Source of the DNA: Abditibacteriales bacterium
GTDB taxonomy: Bacteria; Armatimonadota; Abditibacteriia; Abditibacteriales; JANWYM01
DNA length: 19,508 nt
Direction: 5' to 3'
Assembly (NCBI GenBank): GCA_025055355.1
Contig: JANWYM010000018.1
Coordinates: forward strand, 1-19,508
Under the pieces are notes generated by a model, which had not been told where the DNA came from, did not search any database, and saw only the letters and a list, made by a program, of their open reading frames with translations. Position numbers and translations under genes: made by a program. This document shows positions 1 to 6,221 of the stretch, piece after piece (position 1 is the first letter of the stretch; each line of letters starts with the position of its first letter).

Positions 1-1
1 C

Positions 2-994
2 ATCATTACCGTGTGGGGCTACGGCGGCTCCATCGTTCTCAACTCGCAGGGGGAACGGATGACCGTAGGGGCGTTGATCGCGTTCATCAACTACCTCTGG
101 CGGTTCTATGGGCCGGTGCAGACCTTGAGCGCGGTCAACGACCAGGTGCAGGCCGCCGCCACCGCCGCCGAGCGCGTGTTTGAACTGCTTGACACCAAGC
201 CAGAGATTGACGATGACGAGGACGCCGTCGACTTGCCCGCCATTAAGGGACATATCAAATTTGAGAACGTCTCCTTCGCCTACGAGCCGGGCAAGAACGT
301 TCTCCACGACATCAACCTCGAAATCCGCCCGGGCGAGATGATTGGCTTAGTCGGGCACAGCGGGGCGGGGAAGACGACGTTCATCAACCTCATCGGGCGC
401 TTTTACGACGTCAAGGAAGGCGCGATTTACGTTGATGGACACGACATTCGCAAGGTGACCGTCAAAAGCCTGCGCGACCAGATTGGCGTCGTGCTGCAAG
501 AGCCGTATCTGTTCTACGGCACGATTTTTGAAAACATCGCCTACGGCAAGCCCGAGGCGACGATGGAAGAGGTCATCGCCGCCGCTAAAGCCGCCAACGC
601 CCATGAGTTCATCCTGCGCCTGCCGGATGGCTACGACACGATGTGCGGCGAGCGGGGCACACGGCTGTCGGGCGGCGAGAAACAGCGCATCTCCATCGCC
701 CGCGCCATTCTGAAAAACCCGCGCATTTTGATTCTGGACGAGGCGACCTCCTCGGTGGACACCGAAACCGAAGCCAGAATTCAGCAAGCCATTAACCGCC
801 TTGTCCAGAACCGCACGACGATTGCGATCGCGCACCGCCTGTCTACGCTGTCCGCTGCCGACCGCCTGCTCGTTTTTGACAAGGGGCGACTGGTGGAACA
901 AGGCACGCATGAGGAGTTGCTCGCCCACGAGGACGGCATCTTCAAGCGGCTGGTGCGGATGCAAGAGGAACTGGCAAAAACGAGGGCGGTGTAA
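2..994 (+). CDS. ABC exporter, C-terminal part (end of membrane domain plus ATPase domain), 5' partial
   Basis: The reading frame is open from base 2, so the gene starts before the window; the GTG at 11 is an internal valine. What remains is the last part of a transmembrane exporter domain followed by a complete nucleotide-binding domain. Counting from the codon at 11, Walker A GHSGAGKT is at residues 115-122, the Q-loop at about VVLQEPYLF, the signature LSGGEKQ at 219-225, Walker B ILILDE ends at E244, and the switch histidine is H275 (IAIAHRLS). All ATPase elements are intact, so the domain should be active. A fused membrane-plus-ATPase half-transporter of this type works as a homodimer or heterodimer exporting lipids, drugs or peptides; the substrate cannot be read from the sequence. 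The next gene encodes a DUF1854 protein, a family repeatedly found next to such exporters, so the two probably act together. Confidence 0.93.
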   Translation: MITVWGYGGSIVLNSQGERMTVGALIAFINYLWRFYGPVQTLSAVNDQVQAAATAAERVFELLDTKPEIDDDEDAVDLPAIKGHIKFENVSFAYEPGKNVLHDINLEIRPGEMIGLVGHSGAGKTTFINLIGRFYDVKEGAIYVDGHDIRKVTVKSLRDQIGVVLQEPYLFYGTIFENIAYGKPEATMEEVIAAAKAANAHEFILRLPDGYDTMCGERGTRLSGGEKQRISIARAILKNPRILILDEATSSVDTETEARIQQAINRLVQNRTTIAIAHRLSTLSAADRLLVFDKGRLVEQGTHEELLAHEDGIFKRLVRMQEELAKTRAV

Positions 995-1002
995 GGAATC
1001 AG

Positions 1003-1120
1003 GTGTTTGCGTATTCGCGTGTTCGGGTATGTGGGGGTTCGTGTGGTTGGGAGGACTGTCGCTACGCGAATACGCAAACACCGAATAGGCGAACCCCCAC
1101 ATACCCGAACACGCGAATAC
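1003..1120. repeat. Word-repeat dyad with two competing stems upstream of the DUF1854 gene
   Basis: A perfect 31-bp inverted repeat pairs 1011-1041 with 1090-1120. A second perfect 18-bp pairing joins 1003-1020 to 1064-1081. Both use 1011-1020, so only one can form at a time. The arms are made of a degenerate 8-base word, CGAAYACS, repeated several times up to base 1133. The array fills the whole space between the ABC exporter stop and the next start codon. Confidence 0.9.
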
Positions 1121-1134
1121 CCGAATACGCGACC

Positions 1135-1647
1135 ATGTCCGACACGCCTGATTTCAGCAGGGAAATCCGCTACTTCGACCCGAAGCAAATCGTGATTAAG
1201 CGCAACCAGTTCAACGAATTAGTGGTGGAACTGGAGAACGGGGAGACGCTGGAAAACGTGACGCCGGTGCGCGCCTTCCCGCTCACCGCGCCGACGAAGT
1301 TCATCGCCATCACCAACCAAGACGGCGAGGACTTAGGGCTGATTGAGGACGTGGAAAAACTCGACCGCGCCTCCCGCACGATTTTGGAGGAGGAGCTGGC
1401 GAAGCGCTACTTCATTCCGCGCATCCATCGCGTCCTCAGCCTGAAAAACCGCTTCGGGGTGCTATCGTGGGAGGTTGAGACCGACCGGGGCGTGCGCACC
1501 TTTGAGATCCGCGAGCGCGACGACATCCGCCGCCTGCCCGGCACCAATCGCGTTCTCCTCCGGGACGTGGACGGCAACCGCTACGAAATCCCCGATACCA
1601 CCCAGTTGGATGTGGCGAGTCAGATGTTGTTGGAGACGGTGGTGTGA
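1135..1647 (+). CDS. DUF1854 family protein
   Basis: This 170-residue acidic soluble protein has no signal peptide or membrane segment. It matches the general shape of the DUF1854 family: an early YFDPKQ-like segment, a central FIAITNQDGEDLGLIEDVEKL stretch, then RYFIPRIHRVLSLKNRFG and a C-terminal DVDGNRYEIPD strand motif. No catalytic residues are known for the family. Members often sit beside ABC exporters, including a type linked to cyanophycin clusters, and here the gene directly follows one, so a partner or regulatory role to the exporter is inferred. The frame stays open back to 1003, but the upstream part is only translated repeat (RIPEYA-like residues), so ATG 1135 (MSDTPDF) is chosen. 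No Shine-Dalgarno sequence precedes it. Its stop lies 3 bases from the stop of the convergent gene. Confidence 0.8.
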   Translation: MSDTPDFSREIRYFDPKQIVIKRNQFNELVVELENGETLENVTPVRAFPLTAPTKFIAITNQDGEDLGLIEDVEKLDRASRTILEEELAKRYFIPRIHRVLSLKNRFGVLSWEVETDRGVRTFEIRERDDIRRLPGTNRVLLRDVDGNRYEIPDTTQLDVASQMLLETVV

Positions 1648-1650
1648 GGG

Positions 1651-2340
1651 CTATCGTCCGCCGAACCCCGGCAACCCGCGCAGCAGCAATCCTTGCCCCC
1701 GTTTGAGCAGGTCCTGGAGGATTCGCATCTGCAGGGCAGCGTTAGCTTGGCTGGTCTTGGTGAAGTCCACCTTCCACCCGATCCCCTCGCGCACCAGCAC
1801 AACGGTTGGCGTGATGTTTTGCGAGATGGTCATCACCGAGAACTGAACGTTGACCTTCACCTGCGCCTCTTGAGCGGTCAAGGTGGCTTCTCCAGCCTCG
1901 GCTTTGTTCAACGTGATGAGCGTCTTGAGTTGCGGGAGTTGGGTCACCATCTGCTCCAACTTGGCGATGTCTTGAGCGGAGCCGCTGGTGCAGAGTTGCT
2001 TCATCTTAGCGATGTCAAAGGACAACTCCGCTTTCGTGTATTCCACCGCTATCTGCTTTGCCATGTTGATGCGCAGGACAAACCAGTAATACGCTCCCGC
2101 TCCGCCAGCGGCTAACAACAGCACGAGAACGAGAATGATCGGCAGGGGTGAACCCTTCGCCCGACTGCGCGATGCCGTCACAGGGCGCGGGGCAACAGCC
2201 GCGCGGGGCGCGGCAGTCGCCGAAGACGCGGACGGCGCCGCCGCCCCTACCGACGCGCTCGCCGTCAGCGGGGCGTAACACTTCCAGCATGACGTGGACG
2301 TATCAGCGTTGGTGGAACCACATTGTGCACAGGTCGGCAT
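1651..2340 (-). CDS. Zinc-ribbon single-pass membrane protein, function unknown
   Basis: The 229-residue protein has an N-terminal zinc ribbon with two CxxC pairs (C4/C7 and C18/C21). A low-complexity Ala/Pro/Ser linker follows (about 27-62), then one transmembrane helix at about 66-88 (PLPIILVLVLLLAAGG) and a C-terminal domain of about 130 residues. That last domain has alternating strands and a VREGIGWKVDFTK segment resembling NTF2-like or DUF4878-type extracytoplasmic domains. The ribbon is likely cytoplasmic and the C-terminal domain outside. A good ribosome site, GGAGGAGAGG, sits 3 bases before ATG 2340. It converges with the DUF1854 gene and diverges from the propeller gene. The architecture is common in diverse bacteria but has no assigned reaction; I do not recognise a specific family name. 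Confidence 0.8.
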   Translation of the reverse strand: MPTCAQCGSTNADTSTSCWKCYAPLTASASVGAAAPSASSATAAPRAAVAPRPVTASRSRAKGSPLPIILVLVLLLAAGGAGAYYWFVLRINMAKQIAVEYTKAELSFDIAKMKQLCTSGSAQDIAKLEQMVTQLPQLKTLITLNKAEAGEATLTAQEAQVKVNVQFSVMTISQNITPTVVLVREGIGWKVDFTKTSQANAALQMRILQDLLKRGQGLLLRGLPGFGGR

Positions 2341-2361
2341 GGTCCTCTCCTCCTCAAAGTC

Positions 2362-2395
2362 AGTGAGTCAATGAGGACATGATTGAACGCTCACT
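2362..2395. other. Nested hairpin in the divergent intergenic region
   Basis: AGTGAG (2362-2367) pairs with CTCACT (2390-2395), and inside it TCAAT (2368-2372) pairs with ATTGA (2382-2386). It lies in the leader or upstream region of the zinc-ribbon gene. It could be an operator or simply a short hairpin; there is no direct support for either. Confidence 0.4.
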
Positions 2396-2471
2396 CCCCA
2401 TTGTCCCAAATTCTCATTCGCCCAGAGTATCACACATCTGCCGCAAAAAGACAAGAGCGGGTTTATACCTT

Positions 2472-2500
2472 TTGCCAAAGCCCGTTCCATCGGTTACAAT
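2472..2500 (+). promoter_or_regulatory. Sigma70-type promoter of the propeller gene
   Basis: TTGCCA (2472-2477), a 17-base spacer, then TACAAT (2495-2500): five of six consensus bases in each box. Transcription would begin near 2507, giving a leader of about 16 bases before ATG 2523. This rules out the longer reading frames that start at 2379 or 2499. Confidence 0.75.
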
Positions 2501-2522
2501 GAATCCCATGTGGAGAGGATAC

Positions 2523-3431
2523 ATGCGAACCCCTTGCAAAGTTTCACTGTCTGTTGGGCTGTTTGTGGCGATGCTGACAGGCATCAGTTTGAGTCAAACG
2601 CCCGTGCGTCGCCTCACAACCGACGGCTACCTCAAGCAGCATCTCACTTTTTCGCCCGACGGGACGAAACTGGCTTACACGCGCCAAATCGGGCGGCAGT
2701 TTTCCGTGTGCGTGTCCAACGCGGACGGCACCGGTGAGAAACAACTGACGCCCAATCAACCCGACTTCGCGTCGCGCTCGTATCCGTCGTGGTCGGCGGA
2801 CGGACAACGCATCGCCTACGTCCATGTAACGCTCTCAGGGACGGACGGCGAACTGGACATCTACACAATGAACGCCGATGGCTCGAACCCGACGCCGCTC
2901 ATTACGGGCAAGGCGTTTGATAATCATCCCGCCTTTTCGCCCGATGGGAAGAAAATTGCATTCACCTCCACGCGCAGCGGCAACCAAGAGATTTACATCG
3001 CTGACGCCGACGGCAAGAACCTTCAGAAGTTGACAGAACACATCGCGCTCGACCAGTATCCCGCCTGGTCGCCCGACAGTCAGCGCATCGCCTTCACCTC
3101 TTTCCGCGACGGCAACTCCGAGATTTACGTCATGGACGCCGACGGCAAGAACGTCACCCGCCTGACACACCATCCCGCGCTGGACTTTTACCCGCAGTGG
3201 TCGCCTGAGGGGACGCGAATCGCTTTCGTCTCCAACCGCGATAGCAACTACGAGATTTACGTGGTCAACACCGACGGTTCGCATCTGACACGCCTCACCC
3301 ATCACCCGGCGATGGAGCAGTATCCCGCCTGGACGCGCGACGGCAAGAATATCGCGTTTGTGTCGAACCGCGACGGGCGTTATGACGTTTATCTCACACC
3401 CGTGCCGTCGCTGCGGCAAGCGGCCCAGTAA
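2523..3431 (+). CDS. Secreted TolB-like PD40 beta-propeller protein
   Basis: The 302-residue protein begins with a signal peptide (MRTPCKVSLSVGLFVAMLTG, cleavage probably near SLSQ). Six consecutive PD40/WD40-like blades follow, each with a SPDGxxIAF-type core and a D-x-x-IY-x-x-x-ADG-x-N turn, for example PAFSPDGKKIAF, PAWSPDSQRIAF and PQWSPEGTRIAF. It matches the propeller half of TolB and of DPP-IV-like proteins, but has neither the TolB N-terminal domain nor a peptidase domain. A periplasmic or surface binding role is the most that can be said. ATG 2523 has GGAGAGG four bases upstream and fits the promoter at 2472-2500. The gene is probably monocistronic, as the sequence after it contains only a remnant and repeats. 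Confidence 0.85.
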   Translation: MRTPCKVSLSVGLFVAMLTGISLSQTPVRRLTTDGYLKQHLTFSPDGTKLAYTRQIGRQFSVCVSNADGTGEKQLTPNQPDFASRSYPSWSADGQRIAYVHVTLSGTDGELDIYTMNADGSNPTPLITGKAFDNHPAFSPDGKKIAFTSTRSGNQEIYIADADGKNLQKLTEHIALDQYPAWSPDSQRIAFTSFRDGNSEIYVMDADGKNVTRLTHHPALDFYPQWSPEGTRIAFVSNRDSNYEIYVVNTDGSHLTRLTHHPAMEQYPAWTRDGKNIAFVSNRDGRYDVYLTPVPSLRQAAQ

Positions 3432-3433
3432 AA

Positions 3434-3586
3434 GTTGACCTCCTCGGATGCTTCATCCAGCCCGACCATCCCCTCGTGCGCGACATTTTGCTGGGTGTGC
3501 CGCCCGGCATGGAGGATCTCATCGCCGCTGCTGGAAACAAGCCGGTGGGGCGTCCGCGCGTGACGCGAGAACAGATGCGTCGTTGA
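3434..3586 (+). pseudogene. Probable 3' remnant of an unidentified gene
   Basis: An open frame ending in TGA at 3584-3586 reads like genuine protein: GCFIQPDHPLVRDILLG, then PPGMEDLIAAAGNKPVGRPR and VTREQMRR. It has GC-rich third positions and no low-complexity bias. The frame closes at 3383 and has no ATG before 3509; GTG 3476 would give 36 residues. There is no Shine-Dalgarno site. I read it as the tail of a gene whose 5' part was lost, but it could be a very small real gene starting at GTG 3476. No family was recognised. Confidence 0.35.
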
Positions 3587-3611
3587 CGCTCTCCCACCGC
3601 TCTGATATACT
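3583..3611 (+). promoter_or_regulatory. Strong sigma70-type promoter facing a 460-base non-coding stretch
   Basis: TTGACG (3583-3588), a 17-base spacer and TATACT (3606-3611): five of six bases in each box. Expected transcription start is near 3618. The next downstream gene begins only at 4071, so this gives either a long structured leader for the foldase gene or an independent RNA. The -35 box overlaps the stop codon of the remnant at 3434-3586. Confidence 0.65.
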
Positions 3612-3652
3612 CAGAAGTTACGCAGTTGCTTACACCATCTTTGCCCTCCCCT

Positions 3653-3931
3653 AACCTCTCCCCTCATGGGAGGGGAGTGAGGTAAGTGGGTTGTGGTGGT
3701 TTTTTGTCCTGACTCCTGATGTCAGGGCGAGCGCGGCGAAGCCATCCCTGTGCGGATGCCTGTCATGGCGGGCGTAGCGCAGCAATAGCAATCTCCTTCG
3801 TCGGTGTCATACCAAGGAGCACAGCGGTTGTGAGGAACGAAGCAGAGCGATCTCGTGCGCAGGGGATGGCTTCGCTCCGCTCGCCCTGACGGACAAGAGG
3901 GGACGGCTTCGCAGCGTTCCTCGCCACGACA
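3653..3931. repeat. Mosaic of palindromic repeat elements
   Basis: This stretch has no convincing gene. It holds: a hairpin CTCCCCTC-ATGG-GAGGGGAG (3658-3677) extended by ACCT/AGGT across a 2-base bulge; a T6 run at 3700-3705; a hairpin CCTGAC/GTCAGG (3708-3713 with 3721-3726); and a near-perfect 30-base inverted repeat, 3721-3750 with 3860-3890. Between and beyond these lie degenerate copies of a GAGGAACGAAGC-type element (3831 onward and, inverted, about 3901-3931). The parts resemble the widespread short GTCATTGCGAGGAACGAAG-type and CCTCTCCCC-type palindromic elements found in many bacteria. Confidence 0.75.
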
Positions 3932-4070
3932 CCCATGCGCTCACCGGGCCAGACGTTTTCATCGGGGAGGGGTTAGGCGAGGGGAAAAGGAATGACGGCA
4001 ACGGCGCAACTATTGATACCGTCACGTTAGTGCGAGAACCATGAGGAATGGAAAAGAGGTTACTGAGTCC

Positions 4071-4967
4071 ATGCGAGGTTGGCAGTGTATACTCCTGCTT
4101 TTCGTAGCGCTGCCAGGCTGCAGGAAGGTCGTGGCAGCGGACAAGACGGTCGCCGTGGTCAACGGCATGCCCATCACCGAATCGCAGTTACATCAAGCCC
4201 TGATAGCGCGGGCTGGTGTGATAGGGCTGCAGCAGATGATTGACGAAAAGTTGCTGGAGCAGGCAGCACGGCGGCACGGGGTCAGCGTGTCGGACAAGGA
4301 ACTGGACGAAGCCCTGCAGCTGCATAAGAAACGGTTCCTGTCGGCGCGCGATTTCCAGGAGCATATACGCATGTTTGGCTACGCTTCGGAAGCCGACTAT
4401 CGCCGCAGCCTGCGGCGCGACCTGCTGACAGACAAAATCGTCGCCCAGCAAGCGAAGCCGACGGACACGGATCTGCGCACTTACCACGCCCAACATCCCG
4501 AAGAATTCACAGAGCCCGAGCGGGTGCAGGTGCGGGACATCCTGCTCAGCAACCCGCAGAGTGCGCGGGAATTGCTCAAAGCCCTGCGCAGCCCGGGGAG
4601 CGACTTTGCGGCTTTGGCTAAGATTTTCTCGGAGGACCCCACGACCAAAAGTAAAGGCGGTGACCGTGGGATAGAGCGTCTGGAGGATTTGGCAAAGCCG
4701 TTAGCCGATGCCATCCGCAAACTTGCCCCCGGTGAGATCAGTGACGTTGTGGAAAATCAAGGGGCGTGGCACATCCTCAAGTTAGAAAGGCGGCTGCCCC
4801 GCAGGCGCAAGACGTTCGAAGAGTGCGCGGAGGAAGTCCGTCGGGTGGTGGAGAAACAGAAGCGCGAGCAGTTGAAACTAACTTTGATGCAGCGGCTCCG
4901 AGAGCGAGCCAAAGTGCAAATTAACGACCCGCGACTCCAAGCCGCCTGGAACGTGCAGAAACGTTGA
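4071..4967 (+). CDS. PpiC/SurA-type peptidyl-prolyl isomerase lipoprotein
   Basis: The 298-residue protein starts with a lipoprotein signal (MRGWQCILLLFVALPGC) with a lipobox LPGC, giving a lipidated C17. A SurA N-terminal-like helical chaperone region follows (about 24-130), opening with VAVVNGMPITESQL. A parvulin PPIase domain spans about 149-241, with VRDILL, the SDFAALAKIFSEDPTTKSKG motif, GGDRG and GAWHILKLERR. A charged helical tail ends the protein. It should act on the outer face of the membrane, folding exported proteins. ATG 4071 is preferred over ATG 4041 because it puts the hydrophobic signal near the start and has AGAGGT about 10 bases upstream. The last residues and the TGA stop lie inside the AAACGTT repeat that separates it from the next gene. 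Confidence 0.88.
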   Translation: MRGWQCILLLFVALPGCRKVVAADKTVAVVNGMPITESQLHQALIARAGVIGLQQMIDEKLLEQAARRHGVSVSDKELDEALQLHKKRFLSARDFQEHIRMFGYASEADYRRSLRRDLLTDKIVAQQAKPTDTDLRTYHAQHPEEFTEPERVQVRDILLSNPQSARELLKALRSPGSDFAALAKIFSEDPTTKSKGGDRGIERLEDLAKPLADAIRKLAPGEISDVVENQGAWHILKLERRLPRRRKTFEECAEEVRRVVEKQKREQLKLTLMQRLRERAKVQINDPRLQAAWNVQKR

Positions 4968-5003
4968 AACGTTCTGACGTCCAAACGTTGAAACGTTTCA
5001 ACC
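4958..5003. repeat. AAACGTT word repeat with a 16-bp perfect palindrome
   Basis: A 15-base direct repeat occurs at 4959-4973 and 4983-4997 (24-base offset). The second copy is part of a perfect 16-base palindrome, GTTGAAACGTTTCAAC, at 4987-5002. The first copy contains the last codons and stop of the foldase gene. The array ends 14 bases before the start of the YjbQ-family gene. Confidence 0.85.
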
Positions 5004-5017
5004 GATGCTCCACGACG

Positions 5018-5425
5018 ATGTTCAAACGATTAAGCATCCCGACGCGCCATAAGACCGAGTTCATTGACGTCACTGCGCACATCGCCCAAGCCGTGCAAGA
5101 GAGCGGCGTCCGAGAGGGGCTCTGCACAGTGTTTGTGCCGCACACGACAGCGGGCGTATGCATTCAGGAAAACGCTGACCCCAACGTGCCCCACGACCTG
5201 ATCAACGCCCTGCACCGCCTCGTCCCCGATGACATCCCTTACCTGCATGTGGAAGAAGGCGAAGAGAACGCGCCCTCGCACGTCCGCGCGATGTTGGTAG
5301 GGAGTTCGCAGTCATTGATTGTTGAGGGGGGACAACTGAGGCTGGGGCGATGGCAGGCGGTGTTCTTCTGCGAGTTCGACGGACCACGCTCCCGTGAGAT
5401 CTGGCTGCACATCAACGGTCAATAA
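5018..5425 (+). CDS. yjbQ: YjbQ/UPF0047 family protein (secondary thiamine-phosphate synthase type)
   Basis: The 135-residue protein matches the full usual length of this family. It has PHTTAG (41-46), ENADP (51-55), the conserved histidine in APSHVRAMLVG, and the C-terminal GRWQAVFFCEFDGPRSREI block. The family is annotated from weak thiamine-phosphate synthase activity in the E. coli member; its real cellular role is unsettled. The protein is a soluble, probably trimeric beta-structure. ATG 5018 (MFKRLSIPTR) gives the canonical N-terminus; the frame is open back to 4964 but that part is only translated AAACGTT repeat. No Shine-Dalgarno site is visible. It lies 50 bases after the foldase stop and is probably co-transcribed with it. 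Confidence 0.88.
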   Translation: MFKRLSIPTRHKTEFIDVTAHIAQAVQESGVREGLCTVFVPHTTAGVCIQENADPNVPHDLINALHRLVPDDIPYLHVEEGEENAPSHVRAMLVGSSQSLIVEGGQLRLGRWQAVFFCEFDGPRSREIWLHINGQ

Positions 5426-5491
5426 GAAAAGGCCATAGACCATCTCAAACTTACCGACGGTCAAGGCATAACGACACTGCACAGCATCCAG

Positions 5492-5551
5492 GGAAGGTCT
5501 CTGACCGCCAAACACTCAGCGTCCGGTTCCCTCAGACGGCAGAGACCTTCC
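5492..5551. other. 12-bp perfect inverted repeat between convergent genes
   Basis: GGAAGGTCTCTG (5492-5503) pairs perfectly with CAGAGACCTTCC (5540-5551). Pairing extends inward as ACCG/CGG with a bulge, leaving a loop of about 28-32 bases. It stands between the ends of two convergent genes (5425 and 5569), where a shared terminator is expected, but no T-run follows on either strand. Confidence 0.6.
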
Positions 5552-5568
5552 GCCTCAAACCACAGGGA

Positions 5569-5967
5569 CTATTCTCCCGGCGCGCGCGGCATCCACCATT
5601 CCTCAATCATGCCCGCCCCGCCGCGCATCGCTTCAGGCAGTTGCGCATCCACACAGCGCCAGAACTCATCGCGGTAGGTTTTGACTTGCTCCGTGAGGGC
5701 GACGAGGTCCTCTTCTATCCCTATGAGTAACTCGTCTGGCACACCCATAGAGGCGAGGCGACACCACGCGCTCTGGAGTTTTCGTTTCTTCCGTCGAGCC
5801 TTGACCCACGCATACACCATGTTGTCAGGAACGCAAACCTTCACCGACACGGGCTGCGGACTGGACATATCTACGTAAGTCAGCACCATAGAACTGCTCC
5901 CTTTCCCCATCCGTAGCATAATGAACGAAGCCCTCCAATGCGTCTGGGGAAAGGACGTCATGTCCAC
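5569..5967 (-). CDS. Small protein of unknown function
   Basis: This 132-residue protein has no recognised family. A short beta-like segment (VSVKVCVPDNMVYAWVKARR) is followed by a basic stretch (ARRKKRKL) and a helical region LIGIEEDLVALTEQVKTYRDEFW with coiled-coil character; the tail is tryptophan-rich (EEWWMP). No signal peptide or membrane helix is seen. GTG 5967 is chosen: AGGAG lies 8 bases upstream and the promoter at 5996-6025 predicts a start near 5989. A second good start is ATG 5889 (MVLTYVDM), with GGGAG 7 bases upstream, giving 106 residues. It is a single-gene unit, convergent with the YjbQ gene and divergent from the channel gene. A small DNA- or RNA-binding protein or an antitoxin-like protein is possible but unsupported. 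Confidence 0.65.
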   Translation of the reverse strand: MDMTSFPQTHWRASFIMLRMGKGSSSMVLTYVDMSSPQPVSVKVCVPDNMVYAWVKARRKKRKLQSAWCRLASMGVPDELLIGIEEDLVALTEQVKTYRDEFWRCVDAQLPEAMRGGAGMIEEWWMPRAPGE

Positions 5968-5995
5968 AGGTGTGGCTCCTGCGTCGCTACTTTTG

Positions 5996-6025
5996 ATTAT
6001 AATGTCCTGTATCCCTTCGTGTCAA
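5996..6025 (-). promoter_or_regulatory. Perfect-consensus sigma70-type promoter for the 5967 gene
   Basis: On the minus strand TTGACA (6025-6020), an 18-base spacer, then TATAAT (6001-5996). Both boxes match consensus fully. The start would fall near 5989, giving a leader of about 22 bases to GTG 5967. Confidence 0.8.
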
Positions 6026-6150
6026 TGATGTTTTCTGGCGGAGGCAATGTGGTAGACTAACGACGAAGCAATCCAAAAGCGATGTCGTTGAATGGGAAGC
6101 CCCCACCAGTGCCTGTGGCGTGATAGCGACCTGCCGAGGTAGGTGAGGGT

Positions 6151-6205
6151 CGGGAGGGCGACGCTCCGGCGGAGCCGACGGTTTCGGCAGGAGCCTCCCC
6201 CTCCC
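6151..6205. repeat. 27-bp dispersed repeat, copy A, forming a dyad
   Basis: 6151-6177 is a copy of a 27-base element that starts CGGGAGGGYGA and ends GAGCCG; it differs from copy C (14367-14393) at 3 of 27 positions. The arm 6152-6170 also pairs with 6187-6205 (about 16 of 19 bases), so this copy forms a hairpin ending just before the ribosome site of the channel gene. A small GCTCC-GGC-GGAGC stem lies inside. Confidence 0.7.
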
Positions 6206-6221
6206 CGTCGGAGGAGACACC

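Noticed and set aside
1003..1134. N-terminal extension of the DUF1854 gene
   Set aside because: The extra 44 codons translate the CGAAYACS repeat and give residues unlike the family; ATG 1135 restores the normal N-terminus.
3653..3706. Classical rho-independent terminator (hairpin 3658-3677 and T6 run 3700-3705)
   Set aside because: The T-run is about 22 bases after the hairpin instead of directly next to it, and no gene ends just upstream.
1003..5003. CRISPR array among the short repeats
   Set aside because: Repeat units are 6-15 bases, drifted, and without regular unique spacers; no cas gene is present.
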